Shown: positions 44,345 through 52,684, counted from the stretch's first letter. The stretch is DNA of 64,000 nucleotides from VXNE01 sp965206615 (GCA_965206615.1 CBDBKI010000002.1:1-64000); one strand, 5' to 3'. The notes: generated by a model not told the origin, from the letters alone. Translations and numbers: made by a program.

Positions 44345-44965
44345 TCATTCCTCCGGCGGGGACCAGAGCGTGCGTGCCAGTGCCCGTACGCGCTTCGGTC
44401 CGTCGTCGTCGGGGCGCCAGTCATCGTCGAAGAGGCGCGCCGGGGCTCGGCCGGCGAGGAGCGCGCGCGGGCGGTCGAACCAGCTCCGCACGCCGATGTC
44501 GCTGTAGGCCCCGGCAAGATCGCCGACCAGCAACGCGAGGAAGTGCAGACGGATGGCGACCGGGTCGGGCGTAGTGCGCGCACCGGACAGGTAGCGTCGC
44601 ACACTCGAACCGGAGATACGCAGGAAACGCGCCAGCAGCTCCAGCCCGAGGATCGCCTGCAACGTCTGCCACTCCTGGGCCGGGGCGGGCGAGTCGTCCA
44701 GCGCCTCGTTCACGCGCTGCAGCAGGGTGAGGATCTCGTCTGCAGCGCGCCCGGAAAGGCGGTTGAACTCCACCAGCAGGTGCAGTCCGATACCCGCGGC
44801 CGCCATACCCGTTGCGAGGTCACGCAGGGCGTCCTCGTCCAGGCAAGTGACTGCGGCGGAAAGCAGGCCCATCGCGTCCGCACGGGTCAACGCGCCGAGG
44901 GCTGCTACCGTGACACGCGGATCGTCGAATGGGCTCTTGATCGACTGAATGCGAAGGTGGCCCAT
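44345..44965 (-). CDS. Antitoxin-like MbcA/ParS toxin-binding-domain protein, no partner toxin seen
   Basis: 206 residues. The last 60 (DLAGAYSDIGVRSWFDRPR, LLAGRAPARLF) match the Xre/MbcA/ParS toxin-binding domain (DUF2384-like). The middle part, ARFLRISGSSVRRYLSG, looks like a helix-turn-helix. The N-terminal 90 residues are helical and unassigned. Such proteins normally neutralise a RES-domain toxin encoded next to them. None lies on either side (DASS transporter and aminopeptidase-like gene), so this may act as a stand-alone regulator or an orphaned antitoxin. Confidence 0.7.
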   Translation of the reverse strand: MGHLRIQSIKSPFDDPRVTVAALGALTRADAMGLLSAAVTCLDEDALRDLATGMAAAGIGLHLLVEFNRLSGRAADEILTLLQRVNEALDDSPAPAQEWQTLQAILGLELLARFLRISGSSVRRYLSGARTTPDPVAIRLHFLALLVGDLAGAYSDIGVRSWFDRPRALLAGRAPARLFDDDWRPDDDGPKRVRALARTLWSPPEE

Positions 44966-45005
44966 ACCACGGATGCTATGCGGGCCGGTGCGTTGGGATC
45001 AACCT

Positions 45006-46337
45006 TCAGGAAGATGGCGCGCGCCAGGAGCTTGCGCCGTAGAAGTTTTGCGCCAGCGAAACTTCCAACGCGACCGCAAGGTCGCGCCAGGAGCTTGCGC
45101 CGTAGAAGTTTTGCGCCAGCGAAACTTCCAACGCGACCGCAAGGTCGCGCCAGGAGCTTGCGCCGTAGAAGTTTTGCGCCAGCGAAACTTCCAACGCGAC
45201 CGCAAGGTCGCGCCAGGAGCTTGGCGATGCGTCGGGAGACGGTTGACAGAGGAGTGCCTGCGCGGACTCCCCGTCCTCGTGTGGGCCGTGCGCGTCCCGC
45301 AGGGTACGCATTGCTTCCGCCCGCGTCCCGGGCTCCTGTGCCGCGAGGTTCCGGGCCGCCCGGAAGAAGGCCTGCCAGTTCCGGTCCGCCCGCGCGAACA
45401 GCGCCGCGAAGGCGCCGGTACGGTCCTCGTATGCCCCGAAGGCGGCGAGACGGGCGTTATTGAAGGGCCGGGACATGTACCCGTCGAAGCGGGCGCCGAG
45501 GTGCTCGCGGCGTTCCGCGTAGCAGTCGCGCATTGCCTGCAGGAGGGCTGCCTTCAGGAGGCGGCGCTGATCCTCGGCCAGTGGCTCGGCATACATCGCC
45601 TGCAGTCGTTCGCGCCAGGCTTCGAGGAAGCGCGCCAGCCGGGCGGAGGCGCGTTTGGACGCCACGTAGGGTGCCGTGTCCCGTCCCTGGGCCCGCAGCC
45701 ACTCCAATGCGCCTTCGCGCCCGACGAACGTGGCGAACGCCTCGTTGAAGGAGGAGTCGCCGGGCACGAAGAGTGCGCCGTGGGCGAGTTCGTGGAACAG
45801 CAGCTCGGCGAGACGCTCGTCGGAGTAGTCGATGAAGGTGGACACGAGCGGATCGTCGAACCAGCCGAGCGTCGAATAGGCGGCGACCCGGCCGATATGC
45901 ACATCGAACCCCCGGGTGGCCAGCGTTCCGGCTTCGCGTCGCGCCTTGTCCGGATCGAAGAAGCCGCGGTATACGGCACAGCCGACGATGGGGTAGCACC
46001 AGCGGTGGGCGTTCAGGGAGAACTCCGGGGCGGCGAATACGTTCCATGCGAGCGTGTCCCGTTCGAGCGCCACGTACGTCCGGTAGCGCCGCCCGGTCTC
46101 GAGCCGGAGGTATTGCTCCGCGAAGGCGAGAATCCCTTCGACCCGCTGGAGGTTCGCTGCCGTCTCCGGAGCGGTGCGCGGATCGGCCAGGACGTCCGCT
46201 ACGTCGCGGCGCGCGGCGAGGATGCGCAGCTGGCCGATGGCCGCGTCGCCGTACCAGGACAACGTACCGCAGCCGGCGGCGAGGCCCACGGCGGCCAGGG
46301 CGAGGGCTGCGAATGCCAGAGGCCGGATAGGGCTCAT
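45006..46337 (-). CDS. Zinc aminopeptidase-like lipoprotein with C-terminal 21-residue repeats
   Basis: 443 residues. A lipoprotein signal ends in LAAGC (Cys23). The body is the putative aminopeptidase family PF10023 (DUF2265): GWFDDPLVSTF, the zinc motif HELAH at 182-186, and NEAFATFVGREG with the third ligand glutamate. The family-like part ends near residue 365. The remaining sequence includes three copies of a 21-residue unit (SSWRDLAVALEV... AQNFYGA) encoded by a 63-bp tandem repeat, then a short tail. The repeats are not part of the family and have been added in frame. Outer-membrane or periplasmic location is inferred from the lipobox. Confidence 0.85.
   Translation of the reverse strand: MSPIRPLAFAALALAAVGLAAGCGTLSWYGDAAIGQLRILAARRDVADVLADPRTAPETAANLQRVEGILAFAEQYLRLETGRRYRTYVALERDTLAWNVFAAPEFSLNAHRWCYPIVGCAVYRGFFDPDKARREAGTLATRGFDVHIGRVAAYSTLGWFDDPLVSTFIDYSDERLAELLFHELAHGALFVPGDSSFNEAFATFVGREGALEWLRAQGRDTAPYVASKRASARLARFLEAWRERLQAMYAEPLAEDQRRLLKAALLQAMRDCYAERREHLGARFDGYMSRPFNNARLAAFGAYEDRTGAFAALFARADRNWQAFFRAARNLAAQEPGTRAEAMRTLRDAHGPHEDGESAQALLCQPSPDASPSSWRDLAVALEVSLAQNFYGASSWRDLAVALEVSLAQNFYGASSWRDLAVALEVSLAQNFYGASSWRAPSS
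45021..45222. repeat. 63-bp tandem repeat, three full copies and a partial
   Basis: Units begin at 45021, 45084 and 45147, and a 13-base partial at 45210, with no differences seen between full copies. The length is 21 codons, so the reading frame of the aminopeptidase-like gene is kept. The unit contains CGCGACCGCAAGGTCGCG, itself an inverted repeat. It is therefore a possible palindromic-repeat seed expanded by slippage. Confidence 0.95.
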
Positions 46338-46432
46338 GGACCCGCTCGTGGGACGGCGGCGGGATCGGCCGTCACGCCGCCCGGGTCAACCATCCGTGGC
46401 GCTCACAGGGTGCCTGTGCTAAAGGTTCCGAC

Positions 46433-47323
46433 ATGGACACGCTGCGCGGCATCGTCTCGATCGCCTGGATATCCGTGCACACCGTTCTGTGGTGCCTGCT
46501 CTTGTATCCCATGGGCCTGGTACGCATCGCGGTTCCCGTGGCCGCCGTGCGCCGCGGGCTCGGCGCAGCCATGGATCGCATCATCGACGGTTGGGTCGCG
46601 AGCAACCGGCTGCTCATGCGGGTGCTGCGCCGGACGGTCGTGGACGTGCAACTCGAGGGCGATGCCGGTTTCGCACGCGACGGATGGTATCTCATCGTCA
46701 GCAACCATCAGTCGTGGGCGGACATCCTGGTGTTGCAGGAGATCTTTCTCGGGCGCGTACCGCCGCTGAAGTTCTTCACCAAGCAGGAACTCATCTGGGC
46801 GCCGCTGGTGGGTGTGGCCATGTGGCTCCTGGGGTTTCCTTACGTGCGCCGTTACGGACGCGAGCGTCTGGCGGCGAACCCGGAACTACGCGCCCACGAC
46901 CGCGATGCGACGCTGCGCGCCGGCGAGCGGTTCCTCGAACGTCCCACGTCGGTCCTGAGCTTCCTCGAGGGTACGCGCTTCACAGCCGCCAAACACGAGG
47001 CACGGGAATCTCCGCACCGGTGGCTGCTGAAGCCGAGAAGCTCGGGGTTCGCCTATGTCGCCCAGGCGCTCAACGCACGCCTCACGGGTATGGTCGACGT
47101 GACGATCGACTACCCTGGCGGGGTCCCGTCCTTCTGGGATTTCCTGTGCGGCAGGTGTCGGCGGGTGGACGTCACCGTCGAGCGCCTGGGCGTCCCGGGC
47201 GTCCTGGCGCGGGTATCGGATACGGACGGGCGCGATGCGCTCAAGGCCTGGATCGACGATCGCTGGGCCGCCAAGGACCGGAGCCTGACGGCCTTGCGCG
47301 CCGGGCGGGACGGGCAGGGCTGA
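46433..47323 (+). CDS. 1-acyl-glycerol-3-phosphate acyltransferase-like (PlsC/YihG type)
   Basis: 296 residues. An N-terminal membrane helix (AWISVHTVLWCLLLYPMGL) is followed by the PlsC catalytic motif NHQSWADI (H-x4-D) near residue 91. Further acyltransferase blocks are KFFTKQELIW, FPYVRRYGRE and LEGTRFT (the E-G-T-R block). Overall similarity is highest to the YihG-type lysophospholipid acyltransferases of gammaproteobacteria. It acylates lysophosphatidate at the inner membrane. It stands divergent from the lipoprotein gene and convergent with the next. Confidence 0.9.
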   Translation: MDTLRGIVSIAWISVHTVLWCLLLYPMGLVRIAVPVAAVRRGLGAAMDRIIDGWVASNRLLMRVLRRTVVDVQLEGDAGFARDGWYLIVSNHQSWADILVLQEIFLGRVPPLKFFTKQELIWAPLVGVAMWLLGFPYVRRYGRERLAANPELRAHDRDATLRAGERFLERPTSVLSFLEGTRFTAAKHEARESPHRWLLKPRSSGFAYVAQALNARLTGMVDVTIDYPGGVPSFWDFLCGRCRRVDVTVERLGVPGVLARVSDTDGRDALKAWIDDRWAAKDRSLTALRAGRDGQG

Positions 47324-47347
47324 GCGGACGGAAATGCGTGAGCGGAT

Positions 47348-48088
47348 CTACTGGGCGGGAACGTTGAGTGGCCGCTCGAGCGCCTCCAGCCGGGTGCGCA
47401 GGTTCGCGATGCTGGTGTTCAACTGGCTCCGGTGCGCGTCGTTTGCGACGATCGCCTCCTCGTGCTCCCGCACCTGGGGCTCCAGCGTCGCCTTGAGGCC
47501 GGCGGTGACCTGGCGTGACGTGTTGACCTTGTCCACGAGGTCGCGCTGCTGGTCGACCAGTTGACGGACCTGGGTGTTGACGGTCGCCAACCGGTCGATC
47601 ATTTCCTCCTGCTGGGTGAACGCGGTCTCGACGCGTCCGACGTCGCTCTTGAGCTGGTTGAGCGTGGACTGCATGCCGGAAATACTCGACGTCTGGCGAC
47701 GAATCGCGGTCTGGTTGTCCTCGATCCACTTCTTGTTGCGCTTGTTGGTGATATCCCAGAGCTTGCGGACCTCGGACTCCCAGAACGAGAGCTGCTCGTT
47801 GGTGTTCTGGCCCGCTTCGCTCATGGTCTCGTCCGTCATCCGCAGCCGCTCCTCGAGCAGGTGGAGGCGGCTGTCGGCATCCGCGAGCGCGCGCTGGTTC
47901 TCGGACAGTTGCTCCTGTTGGTGGAGGATGAACCAGCCGGCGGCCGCGAACCCGGCCAGGCTGACCGCCAGCACGGCGCTGACGGCGATGCCGGGTCCGC
48001 CGCTGGCGCGTCCGCCGCCCTCGCGGCCGCGCCGCCGCTGCCGCCTGGGGGCATCGTCGGGTCGAACGGAGATGGGTGGCTCGCTCAC
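47348..48088 (-). CDS. Single-pass membrane protein with long coiled coil, function unknown
   Basis: 246 residues from GTG 48088 (GGAGC before it). A basic, disordered first 30 residues (RRQRRRGREGGG) lead to one membrane helix (GIAVSAVLAVSLAGFAAAG, 33-51). A continuous periplasmic coiled coil of about 190 residues follows, rich in Q, E and N. No enzyme motif is present. It is not similar to a family I can name. Layout suggests a cell-envelope structural or tethering protein. It is convergent with plsC. Confidence 0.6.
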   Translation of the reverse strand: MSEPPISVRPDDAPRRQRRRGREGGGRASGGPGIAVSAVLAVSLAGFAAAGWFILHQQEQLSENQRALADADSRLHLLEERLRMTDETMSEAGQNTNEQLSFWESEVRKLWDITNKRNKKWIEDNQTAIRRQTSSISGMQSTLNQLKSDVGRVETAFTQQEEMIDRLATVNTQVRQLVDQQRDLVDKVNTSRQVTAGLKATLEPQVREHEEAIVANDAHRSQLNTSIANLRTRLEALERPLNVPAQ

Positions 48089-48225
48089 GATGCGCTCCAG
48101 AGAAAACGCGAGAGAGTTTAGGCGAACTCACCGTGCCGGTGAAGGCGCTTCGCCTGCGGCGATGCGTTCGAACTGCTTCGCCGCTCGACGACGAGCGCGT
48201 TCAGGGGGCGCTTGCGGTTCTCACC

Positions 48226-48258
48226 GTACTTGGGGGCACCCAGGGAGGCCCCCAGTAC
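48226..48258 (-). terminator. Hairpin after the PuuD-like gene
   Basis: An 11-base-pair stem (GTACT/TGGGGGC with its complement GCCCCCAGTAC; one bulged T) ends 10 bases past the stop at 48268. There is no clear T-run, so termination is likely but not proven. The remaining gap 48089-48225 shows nothing else. Confidence 0.5.
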
Positions 48259-48267
48259 GACAGCGTC

Positions 48268-48915
48268 CTACAGCAGTTCGACGACCGCCCAGAAGACCCC
48301 GGTCAGCACGAAGCTGCTGACGATCACGCCCTGTACCGTCGTGATGGGACCCTGCTTGCCGACGATAGCGTTGATTTCGATGGCCGCAATGATGACGAGG
48401 CCGACGATCAACGCATTCATCCCGTCCATGAAACCGCCGTGGGCGAAGTGGGCGCTGGCGCCCATCAGGAAGAGCATCGGCAGCGAGAGCAGCGTGTTGG
48501 TCCGCGACGCCAGCGCGGCCTTCGGCGCGGCGGCCGCCGCTGCCGGGTCCGCTTCTCCGCCGGCCTGGACCTGCTCGTTGGACGCGATGATGATCTTCTG
48601 GTTCGGCCAGATGATGAGCCAGACGTTCAGGAACATGAGCGTCGCCATGACGGCCGACAGGACGATGTCCACCGTCAGGCTCATGTGCAGGACGTAGAGC
48701 AGGTAGAGCCCGGTCAGGAAGGTCATCATGGCGCCCCAGCGGAACCACCAGAGGGCGCGGGGAGCCAGCTTGACGAACGCGTCGACGCGCGCGCTGGCCT
48801 CGGCTTCCTTGAAGTACTCGGTCTGAACGAAGTTGAAGTAGTAGAGCAGGCCGATCCAGGTGATGCCCACGAAGTAGTGCGCAAATCGCACCAGGTAGTT
48901 GATGACTTCTTCCAT
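48268..48915 (-). CDS. PuuD-like (urate hydroxylase family) membrane protein
   Basis: 215 residues with six membrane segments: YLVRFAHYFVGITWIGLLYYFNFVQ at the N-terminus (about 7-31), a second AMMTFLTGLYLLYV, then MFLNVWLIIWPNQKIII, LSLPMLFLMGASAHFAH and a last VIVSSFVLTGVF region. This matches the membrane half of urate hydroxylase PuuD, but the cytochrome c domain usual in full PuuD is absent. In related genomes such short forms appear without uricase genes, so the role is open. The ATG at 48915 is preferred over 48933. Confidence 0.7.
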   Translation of the reverse strand: MEEVINYLVRFAHYFVGITWIGLLYYFNFVQTEYFKEAEASARVDAFVKLAPRALWWFRWGAMMTFLTGLYLLYVLHMSLTVDIVLSAVMATLMFLNVWLIIWPNQKIIIASNEQVQAGGEADPAAAAAAPKAALASRTNTLLSLPMLFLMGASAHFAHGGFMDGMNALIVGLVIIAAIEINAIVGKQGPITTVQGVIVSSFVLTGVFWAVVELL

Positions 48916-49022
48916 TGCAGGTACCCCACCCATCCCTTAGTGGCTTCGATCATACTGTCCCGCGCGGGCAGAGAAAACCCCGCACGGGATGGGCGGGGGC
49001 CCTCGCATGAAAGAGGCGGTGC

Positions 49023-49045
49023 GCGAGGGGGGTATCCCCCCTCGC
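49023..49045 (-). terminator. Hairpin after groEL
   Basis: A ten-base perfect stem (GCGAGGGGGG and its complement) with a TAT loop, 22 bases beyond the groEL stop. The U-rich tail is weak (CTCTTTC further on). Confidence 0.5.
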
Positions 49046-49067
49046 ACAAAGGGCCGTTGGCCCCGGG

Positions 49068-50705
49068 CTACATCATGCCGCCCATGTCGGGCATGCCGCC
49101 GCCCGGATGACCCGCCGCTGGCGAGTCGTCCGGCGCCTCGGCCACCATGGCCTCGGTGGTGATCATCAGGCCCGCCACGGACGCCGCCGCCTGCAGGGCG
49201 GTGCGGACGACCTTCGCCGGGTCGGGAATCCCCATCTCGATCATGTCGCCGTACTCGCCCGTGGCTCCGTTGTAGCCATGCTTTTCGGGAAGCTCCCCCA
49301 CCTTGTCGAGCACCACTGCTCCTTCGGCGCCCGCGTTCTGCGCGATCTGGCGCAACGGCGCTGCCATGGCGCGCTTGGCGATGGCGATGCCGACGTTCTG
49401 GTCTTCGTTGTCGCCGCCGAGGTCGTCGAGCTTCTCGAGCGCGCGCACGAGGGCCACGCCGCCGCCCGCCACGATGCCTTCCTCGACCGCGGCGCGGGTG
49501 GAGTGCAGGGCGTCTTCGACGCGGGCCTTCTTCTCCTTCATCTCGATTTCCGTCGGGGCACCCACCTTGATGACGGCCACGCCGCCGGCGAGCTTCGCCA
49601 GCCGCTCCTGCAGCTTCTCGCGGTCGTAGTCCGAGGAGGTGTCCTCGATCTCCTGGCGGATCTGCCTGATGCGGCCTTCAATGTCGCCCTTCGCGCCGGC
49701 GCCATCGATGATCGTCGTGTTCTCCTTGGTGCAGGAGATGCGCTTGGCGGTGCCGAGATCGTCGAGGGAAGCGCCTTCGAGGGTCAGGCCGACTTCCTCG
49801 GAGATCACCGTCCCGCCCGTCAGGATCGCGATATCCTGGAGCATCGCCTTGCGCCGGTCGCCGAAGCCAGGGGCCTTGGCGGCGGCGATCTTGACGATGC
49901 CGCGCATGTTGTTCACGACCAGCGTCGCCAGGGCTTCCCCTTCAATGTCTTCGGCGATCACCATGAGCGGCTTGCCGGACTTGGCGACGTTCTCGAGCAC
50001 TGGCAGCATGTCGCGGATGTTCGAGATCTTCTTGTCGCACAGGAGGACATAGGGGTCCTCGAGTTCGGCGGACATCGAGTCCTGATTGTTGATGAAGTAG
50101 GGCGACAGATAGCCGCGGTCGAACTGCATGCCCTCGACGACTTCGAGTTCGTTCTCGAGGCCGCTGCCTTCCTCGACCGTGATGACGCCTTCCTTGCCGA
50201 CCTTCTCCATCGCTTCGGCGATGATCTGGCCGACGGCGGTGTCATTGTTGGCCGATACGGTGCCGACCTGGGCGATGGACTTGGGGTCCTCGCAGGGGAT
50301 CGCCATGTCCTTGATGAAACCGACCGCGGCGGTGACCGCCTTGTCGATGCCGCGCTTGAGGTCCATGGGGTTCATGCCCGCGGCGACCGATTTCAGTCCT
50401 TCCGCCAGGATGGACTGCGCCAGTACCGTCGCGGTGGTCGTGCCGTCGCCGGCCTCATCGGAGGTCTGGCTCGCGACCTCCTTGACCATCTGTGCGCCCA
50501 TGTTCTCGAACTTGTCCTTCAGCTCGATCTCCTTGGCCACGGAAACGCCGTCCTTGGTGACGGTCGGCGCACCGAACGACTTGTCGAGAATGACGTTGCG
50601 GCCCTTGGGCCCCAGGGTCACCTTCACCGCGTTCGAGAGGATGTTCACCCCTTCGAGCATGCGGCTTCGAGCATCGTCTGAAAAAAGAACTTCCTTCGCG
50701 CTCAT
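49068..50705 (-). CDS. groEL: Chaperonin GroEL (Hsp60)
   Basis: 545 residues. Unmistakable: TLGPKGRNV, GDGTTTATVLAQ, KVGKEGVITVEEG, the LEVVEGMQFDRGYLSPYF region (about residues 187-204), and a G/M-rich C-terminal tail GGGMPDMGGMM. Start ATG 50705, 130 bases after groES. Forms the double-ring folding chamber with GroES. Expression is expected from the groES promoter with CIRCE. Confidence 0.98.
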   Translation of the reverse strand: MSAKEVLFSDDARSRMLEGVNILSNAVKVTLGPKGRNVILDKSFGAPTVTKDGVSVAKEIELKDKFENMGAQMVKEVASQTSDEAGDGTTTATVLAQSILAEGLKSVAAGMNPMDLKRGIDKAVTAAVGFIKDMAIPCEDPKSIAQVGTVSANNDTAVGQIIAEAMEKVGKEGVITVEEGSGLENELEVVEGMQFDRGYLSPYFINNQDSMSAELEDPYVLLCDKKISNIRDMLPVLENVAKSGKPLMVIAEDIEGEALATLVVNNMRGIVKIAAAKAPGFGDRRKAMLQDIAILTGGTVISEEVGLTLEGASLDDLGTAKRISCTKENTTIIDGAGAKGDIEGRIRQIRQEIEDTSSDYDREKLQERLAKLAGGVAVIKVGAPTEIEMKEKKARVEDALHSTRAAVEEGIVAGGGVALVRALEKLDDLGGDNEDQNVGIAIAKRAMAAPLRQIAQNAGAEGAVVLDKVGELPEKHGYNGATGEYGDMIEMGIPDPAKVVRTALQAAASVAGLMITTEAMVAEAPDDSPAAGHPGGGMPDMGGMM

Positions 50706-50835
50706 TGTGTTGTTCCTCTCTGTCTTTGCCCGCTGCATCTCCTCGGCAGCCCGGGCGTCGAAAAATGAGTCGAGTTTCGGTTGGACGGCTCCGGGTCGCT
50801 CAGCAACTCGAGTGCGTCACCGAAAGGCGACGCAC

Positions 50836-51126
50836 CTAGCCTTCGATCACGCCGAAGATCTCGGTCTCCGAGAGGATCAGCAGTTCCTCTCCGTCGAGCC
50901 TGACGGTGCTCCCGCCGTACTGGCCGAAAATGACCTTGTCGCCCGCCTTGACGTGCGGTTCGTGCAGCTTGCCGTTGTCGAGTACCTTGCCAGGCCCCAC
51001 GGCGATGACTTCACCCTGCGACGGCTTCTCCGATGCGGTGTCCGGCAGTGCGATCCCGCCGGCGGACATCGTCTCTTCGTCCAGCCGCCGCACGACGACG
51101 CGGTCGTGTAGAGGTCGAATGTTCAT
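50836..51126 (-). CDS. groES: Co-chaperonin GroES
   Basis: 96 residues from ATG 51126 (MNIRPLHDRVVV), matching the usual GroES start. It includes the mobile loop (EETMSAGGIALPD), VIAVGPGK and the C-terminal strand LILSETEIFGVIE. An in-frame extension of 6 residues from 51144 is possible but unusual. It caps the GroEL ring. First gene of the groESL operon. Confidence 0.97.
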   Translation of the reverse strand: MNIRPLHDRVVVRRLDEETMSAGGIALPDTASEKPSQGEVIAVGPGKVLDNGKLHEPHVKAGDKVIFGQYGGSTVRLDGEELLILSETEIFGVIEG

Positions 51127-51222
51127 GTCCCAAATGTCTCCCATTGGCTTGTAATGGCGATTGCCCCGTTTTGGCGTGCCCCTGCCTCGCGGCGGGCACG
51201 TTCTCGTTGTCTTCCCCCGACG

Positions 51223-51249
51223 CTGGCACTCTCTATGCAAGAGTGCTAA
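51223..51249 (-). promoter_or_regulatory. CIRCE operator (HrcA binding site) before groES
   Basis: On the minus strand TTAGCACTC, 9 bases, then GAGTGCCAG. The consensus is TTAGCACTC-N9-GAGTGCTAA, so the left arm is perfect and the right arm matches 7 of 9. It is located about 97 bases before the groES start, just downstream of the promoter, where HrcA would block transcription until heat stress. Confidence 0.9.
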
Positions 51250-51264
51250 CCGGAGAGAGCGCAT

Positions 51265-51292
51265 ATCATAGGGGCGCGTTTTCGATATGCAA
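51265..51292 (-). promoter_or_regulatory. Sigma-70 promoter of groESL
   Basis: On the minus strand a -35 TTGCAT (51292-51287), 16 bases, and -10 TATGAT (51270-51265). Transcription would begin near 51258, placing CIRCE in the first transcribed bases, the usual arrangement. Confidence 0.7.
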
Positions 51293-51305
51293 GCCCTCGA
51301 ACTGT

Positions 51306-51361
51306 CCAACGCGAAGTGAGGGTGAACCGCAGAGCCGATTCCAACGCGAAGTGAGGGTGAA
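51306..51361. repeat. Two direct 21-bp repeats upstream of groESL
   Basis: CCAACGCGAAGTGAGGGTGAA occurs at 51306-51326 and again at 51341-51361 (period 35 bases). They lie beyond the groESL promoter in the gap before the alkyltransferase-like gene. No function is evident. The rest of 51362-51523 shows nothing recognisable. Confidence 0.7.
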
Positions 51362-51523
51362 ACGGGTGTCCGGCGCATCATTCGGTGATGATCGTGGACA
51401 TCCGGACGCGGCGGCTCCGCACAATCGGGCAGCTTCGCGCCTTCGTGGATTCTCATTGGACAACGGGGCCCTCTGTCGGGCGCTGCGCGATGGCCTGCCC
51501 CGACCGCTGCAAGGACCGTACGC

Positions 51524-51847
51524 TTGCATCAGAGTGAGCCAGATACTCCCGCCGGGGCGCGTGAGCGCATCTGGGCGGTGGTGGCGGCGATCCCGCGCGG
51601 TACGGTGGCCACCTATGGCCAGGTGGCGGCGCTCGCGGGATTGCCGCGCGGCGCGCGGCTCGTCGGTCGGGCGATGTCGCAGCTGCCCCCCGGCACCCGC
51701 CTGCCGTGGCATCGGGTGATCAATGCAGCGGGCCAGCTCTCCATCCCGGGAACGGGAGCGGCGCGTCAGAAGGCGCTCCTCGAGGCGGAAGGGGTGGCCT
51801 TCGGCAAGGGACGGGTGGACCTTCGGCGTTTCGGGTGGTGTCCCTGA
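51524..51847 (+). CDS. Alkyltransferase-like (ATL) protein, MGMT family without the active cysteine
   Basis: 107 residues from TTG 51524 (AAGGA upstream). The O6-alkylguanine-DNA transferase helix-turn-helix is clear (IPRGTVATYGQVAALAGL, residues 23-40, and GRAMSQLPPGTRLPWHRVI). The PCHR active site of true MGMT is PWHR here, which defines alkyltransferase-like proteins. These bind O6-alkylguanine and flag it for nucleotide excision repair instead of repairing it. Short, as ATL proteins are. Confidence 0.92.
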   Translation: MHQSEPDTPAGARERIWAVVAAIPRGTVATYGQVAALAGLPRGARLVGRAMSQLPPGTRLPWHRVINAAGQLSIPGTGAARQKALLEAEGVAFGKGRVDLRRFGWCP

Positions 51848-51952
51848 CCGTCACGGAGGAGGCTTGCGGGAGAGGACACTGGCCCACGCACGAAGTAGGA
51901 TGAGGCTTACACGTCGGCAGCACGGCATGCGCTATCTTCTCCCCGATCGCAG

Positions 51953-52684
51953 ATGAAGGCGGGGAGCCTGGGAGACGACATGAGCGGCGAGCAGGCTTCG
52001 CGCGGCCCGGAGCAGGTGGAGAGCAGGATCGGGCGGCCCACGCGGTGGCGCATGACGACCGAGACGATCTCCATACTCGGGGTCGGCGTAGGGCTCGCGG
52101 CGCTCATGCTGACGGGGTACACGAGCCTGCGTGCCGACCTCAGGGCGCTGCACGGTGAGTTGATCGATACGCGTGGCGAGATGCACGAGCAGGTGCAGGG
52201 AGTTCGTAACGAGATGCACGACCTCACGCAGAGCCTGCGTACCGAGATGCGGGATCTCGCCGGGAGCCTGCGTACCGAGATGGCCGACCTCGCCGGGAGC
52301 CTGCGTACCGAGATGGCCGACCTCGCCGGGAGCCTGCGTATCGAGATGGCCGACCTCGCCGGGAGCCTGCGTATCGAGATGGCCGACCTCGCCGGGAGCC
52401 TGCGTACCGAGATGGATGGCATCCGTCGGGAAGTAGCCGCGCTACGCGAAGATGTGGGACAGCTCAAGGCGGATACCGCGCGGCTGCAGGAAGTCACATC
52501 GCGTCTTGCGGAGGAATTGCCGCGCGAACAGCCGCGCAGACAAGAGAAGCGAACAAGCGTTCCAGCGGCTGTGCGTGAAGGCGGCGACGGAGGGCCGCCC
52601 GTGGGTGAGGGTTCCATCAGCACCGGCGGACACTTGGCCGTGCCAGGGCGTCCCCCCGCCCACCCGGGCCCAGTCGCCGCTTGA
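51953..52684 (+). CDS. Membrane-anchored coiled-coil protein with 11-residue repeats
   Basis: 243 residues. One membrane helix near residues 38-58 (TISILGVGVGLAALMLTGY) leads into a coiled coil whose core is six copies of SLRTEMADLAG, encoded by a 33-bp repeat at 52231-52428. Eleven-residue periodicity gives a right-handed hendecad coil. After it comes a further heptad part (LREDVGQLKADTARLQEVTSRLAEEL, cited as a region near 160-185) and a Pro/Gly-rich tail. The family is unknown to me, though similar apolipoprotein-like repeats occur in bacterial envelope proteins. Copy number could vary. The stop overlaps the ampG start (TTGA). Confidence 0.65.
   Translation: MKAGSLGDDMSGEQASRGPEQVESRIGRPTRWRMTTETISILGVGVGLAALMLTGYTSLRADLRALHGELIDTRGEMHEQVQGVRNEMHDLTQSLRTEMRDLAGSLRTEMADLAGSLRTEMADLAGSLRIEMADLAGSLRIEMADLAGSLRTEMDGIRREVAALREDVGQLKADTARLQEVTSRLAEELPREQPRRQEKRTSVPAAVREGGDGGPPVGEGSISTGGHLAVPGRPPAHPGPVAA
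52231..52428. repeat. 33-bp coding tandem repeat, six copies
   Basis: GAGCCTGCGTA begins at 52231, 52264, 52297, 52330, 52363 and 52396. The inner copies are nearly identical (ACC versus ATC at one codon). In-frame, 11 codons each. Confidence 0.95.

Noticed and set aside
45021..45222. 63-bp repeats as a CRISPR or recombination array
   Set aside because: No spacers; length is a multiple of three and inside a coding frame.
49107..50681. A plus-strand open frame opposite groEL
   Set aside because: Antisense shadow; groEL on the minus strand is certain.
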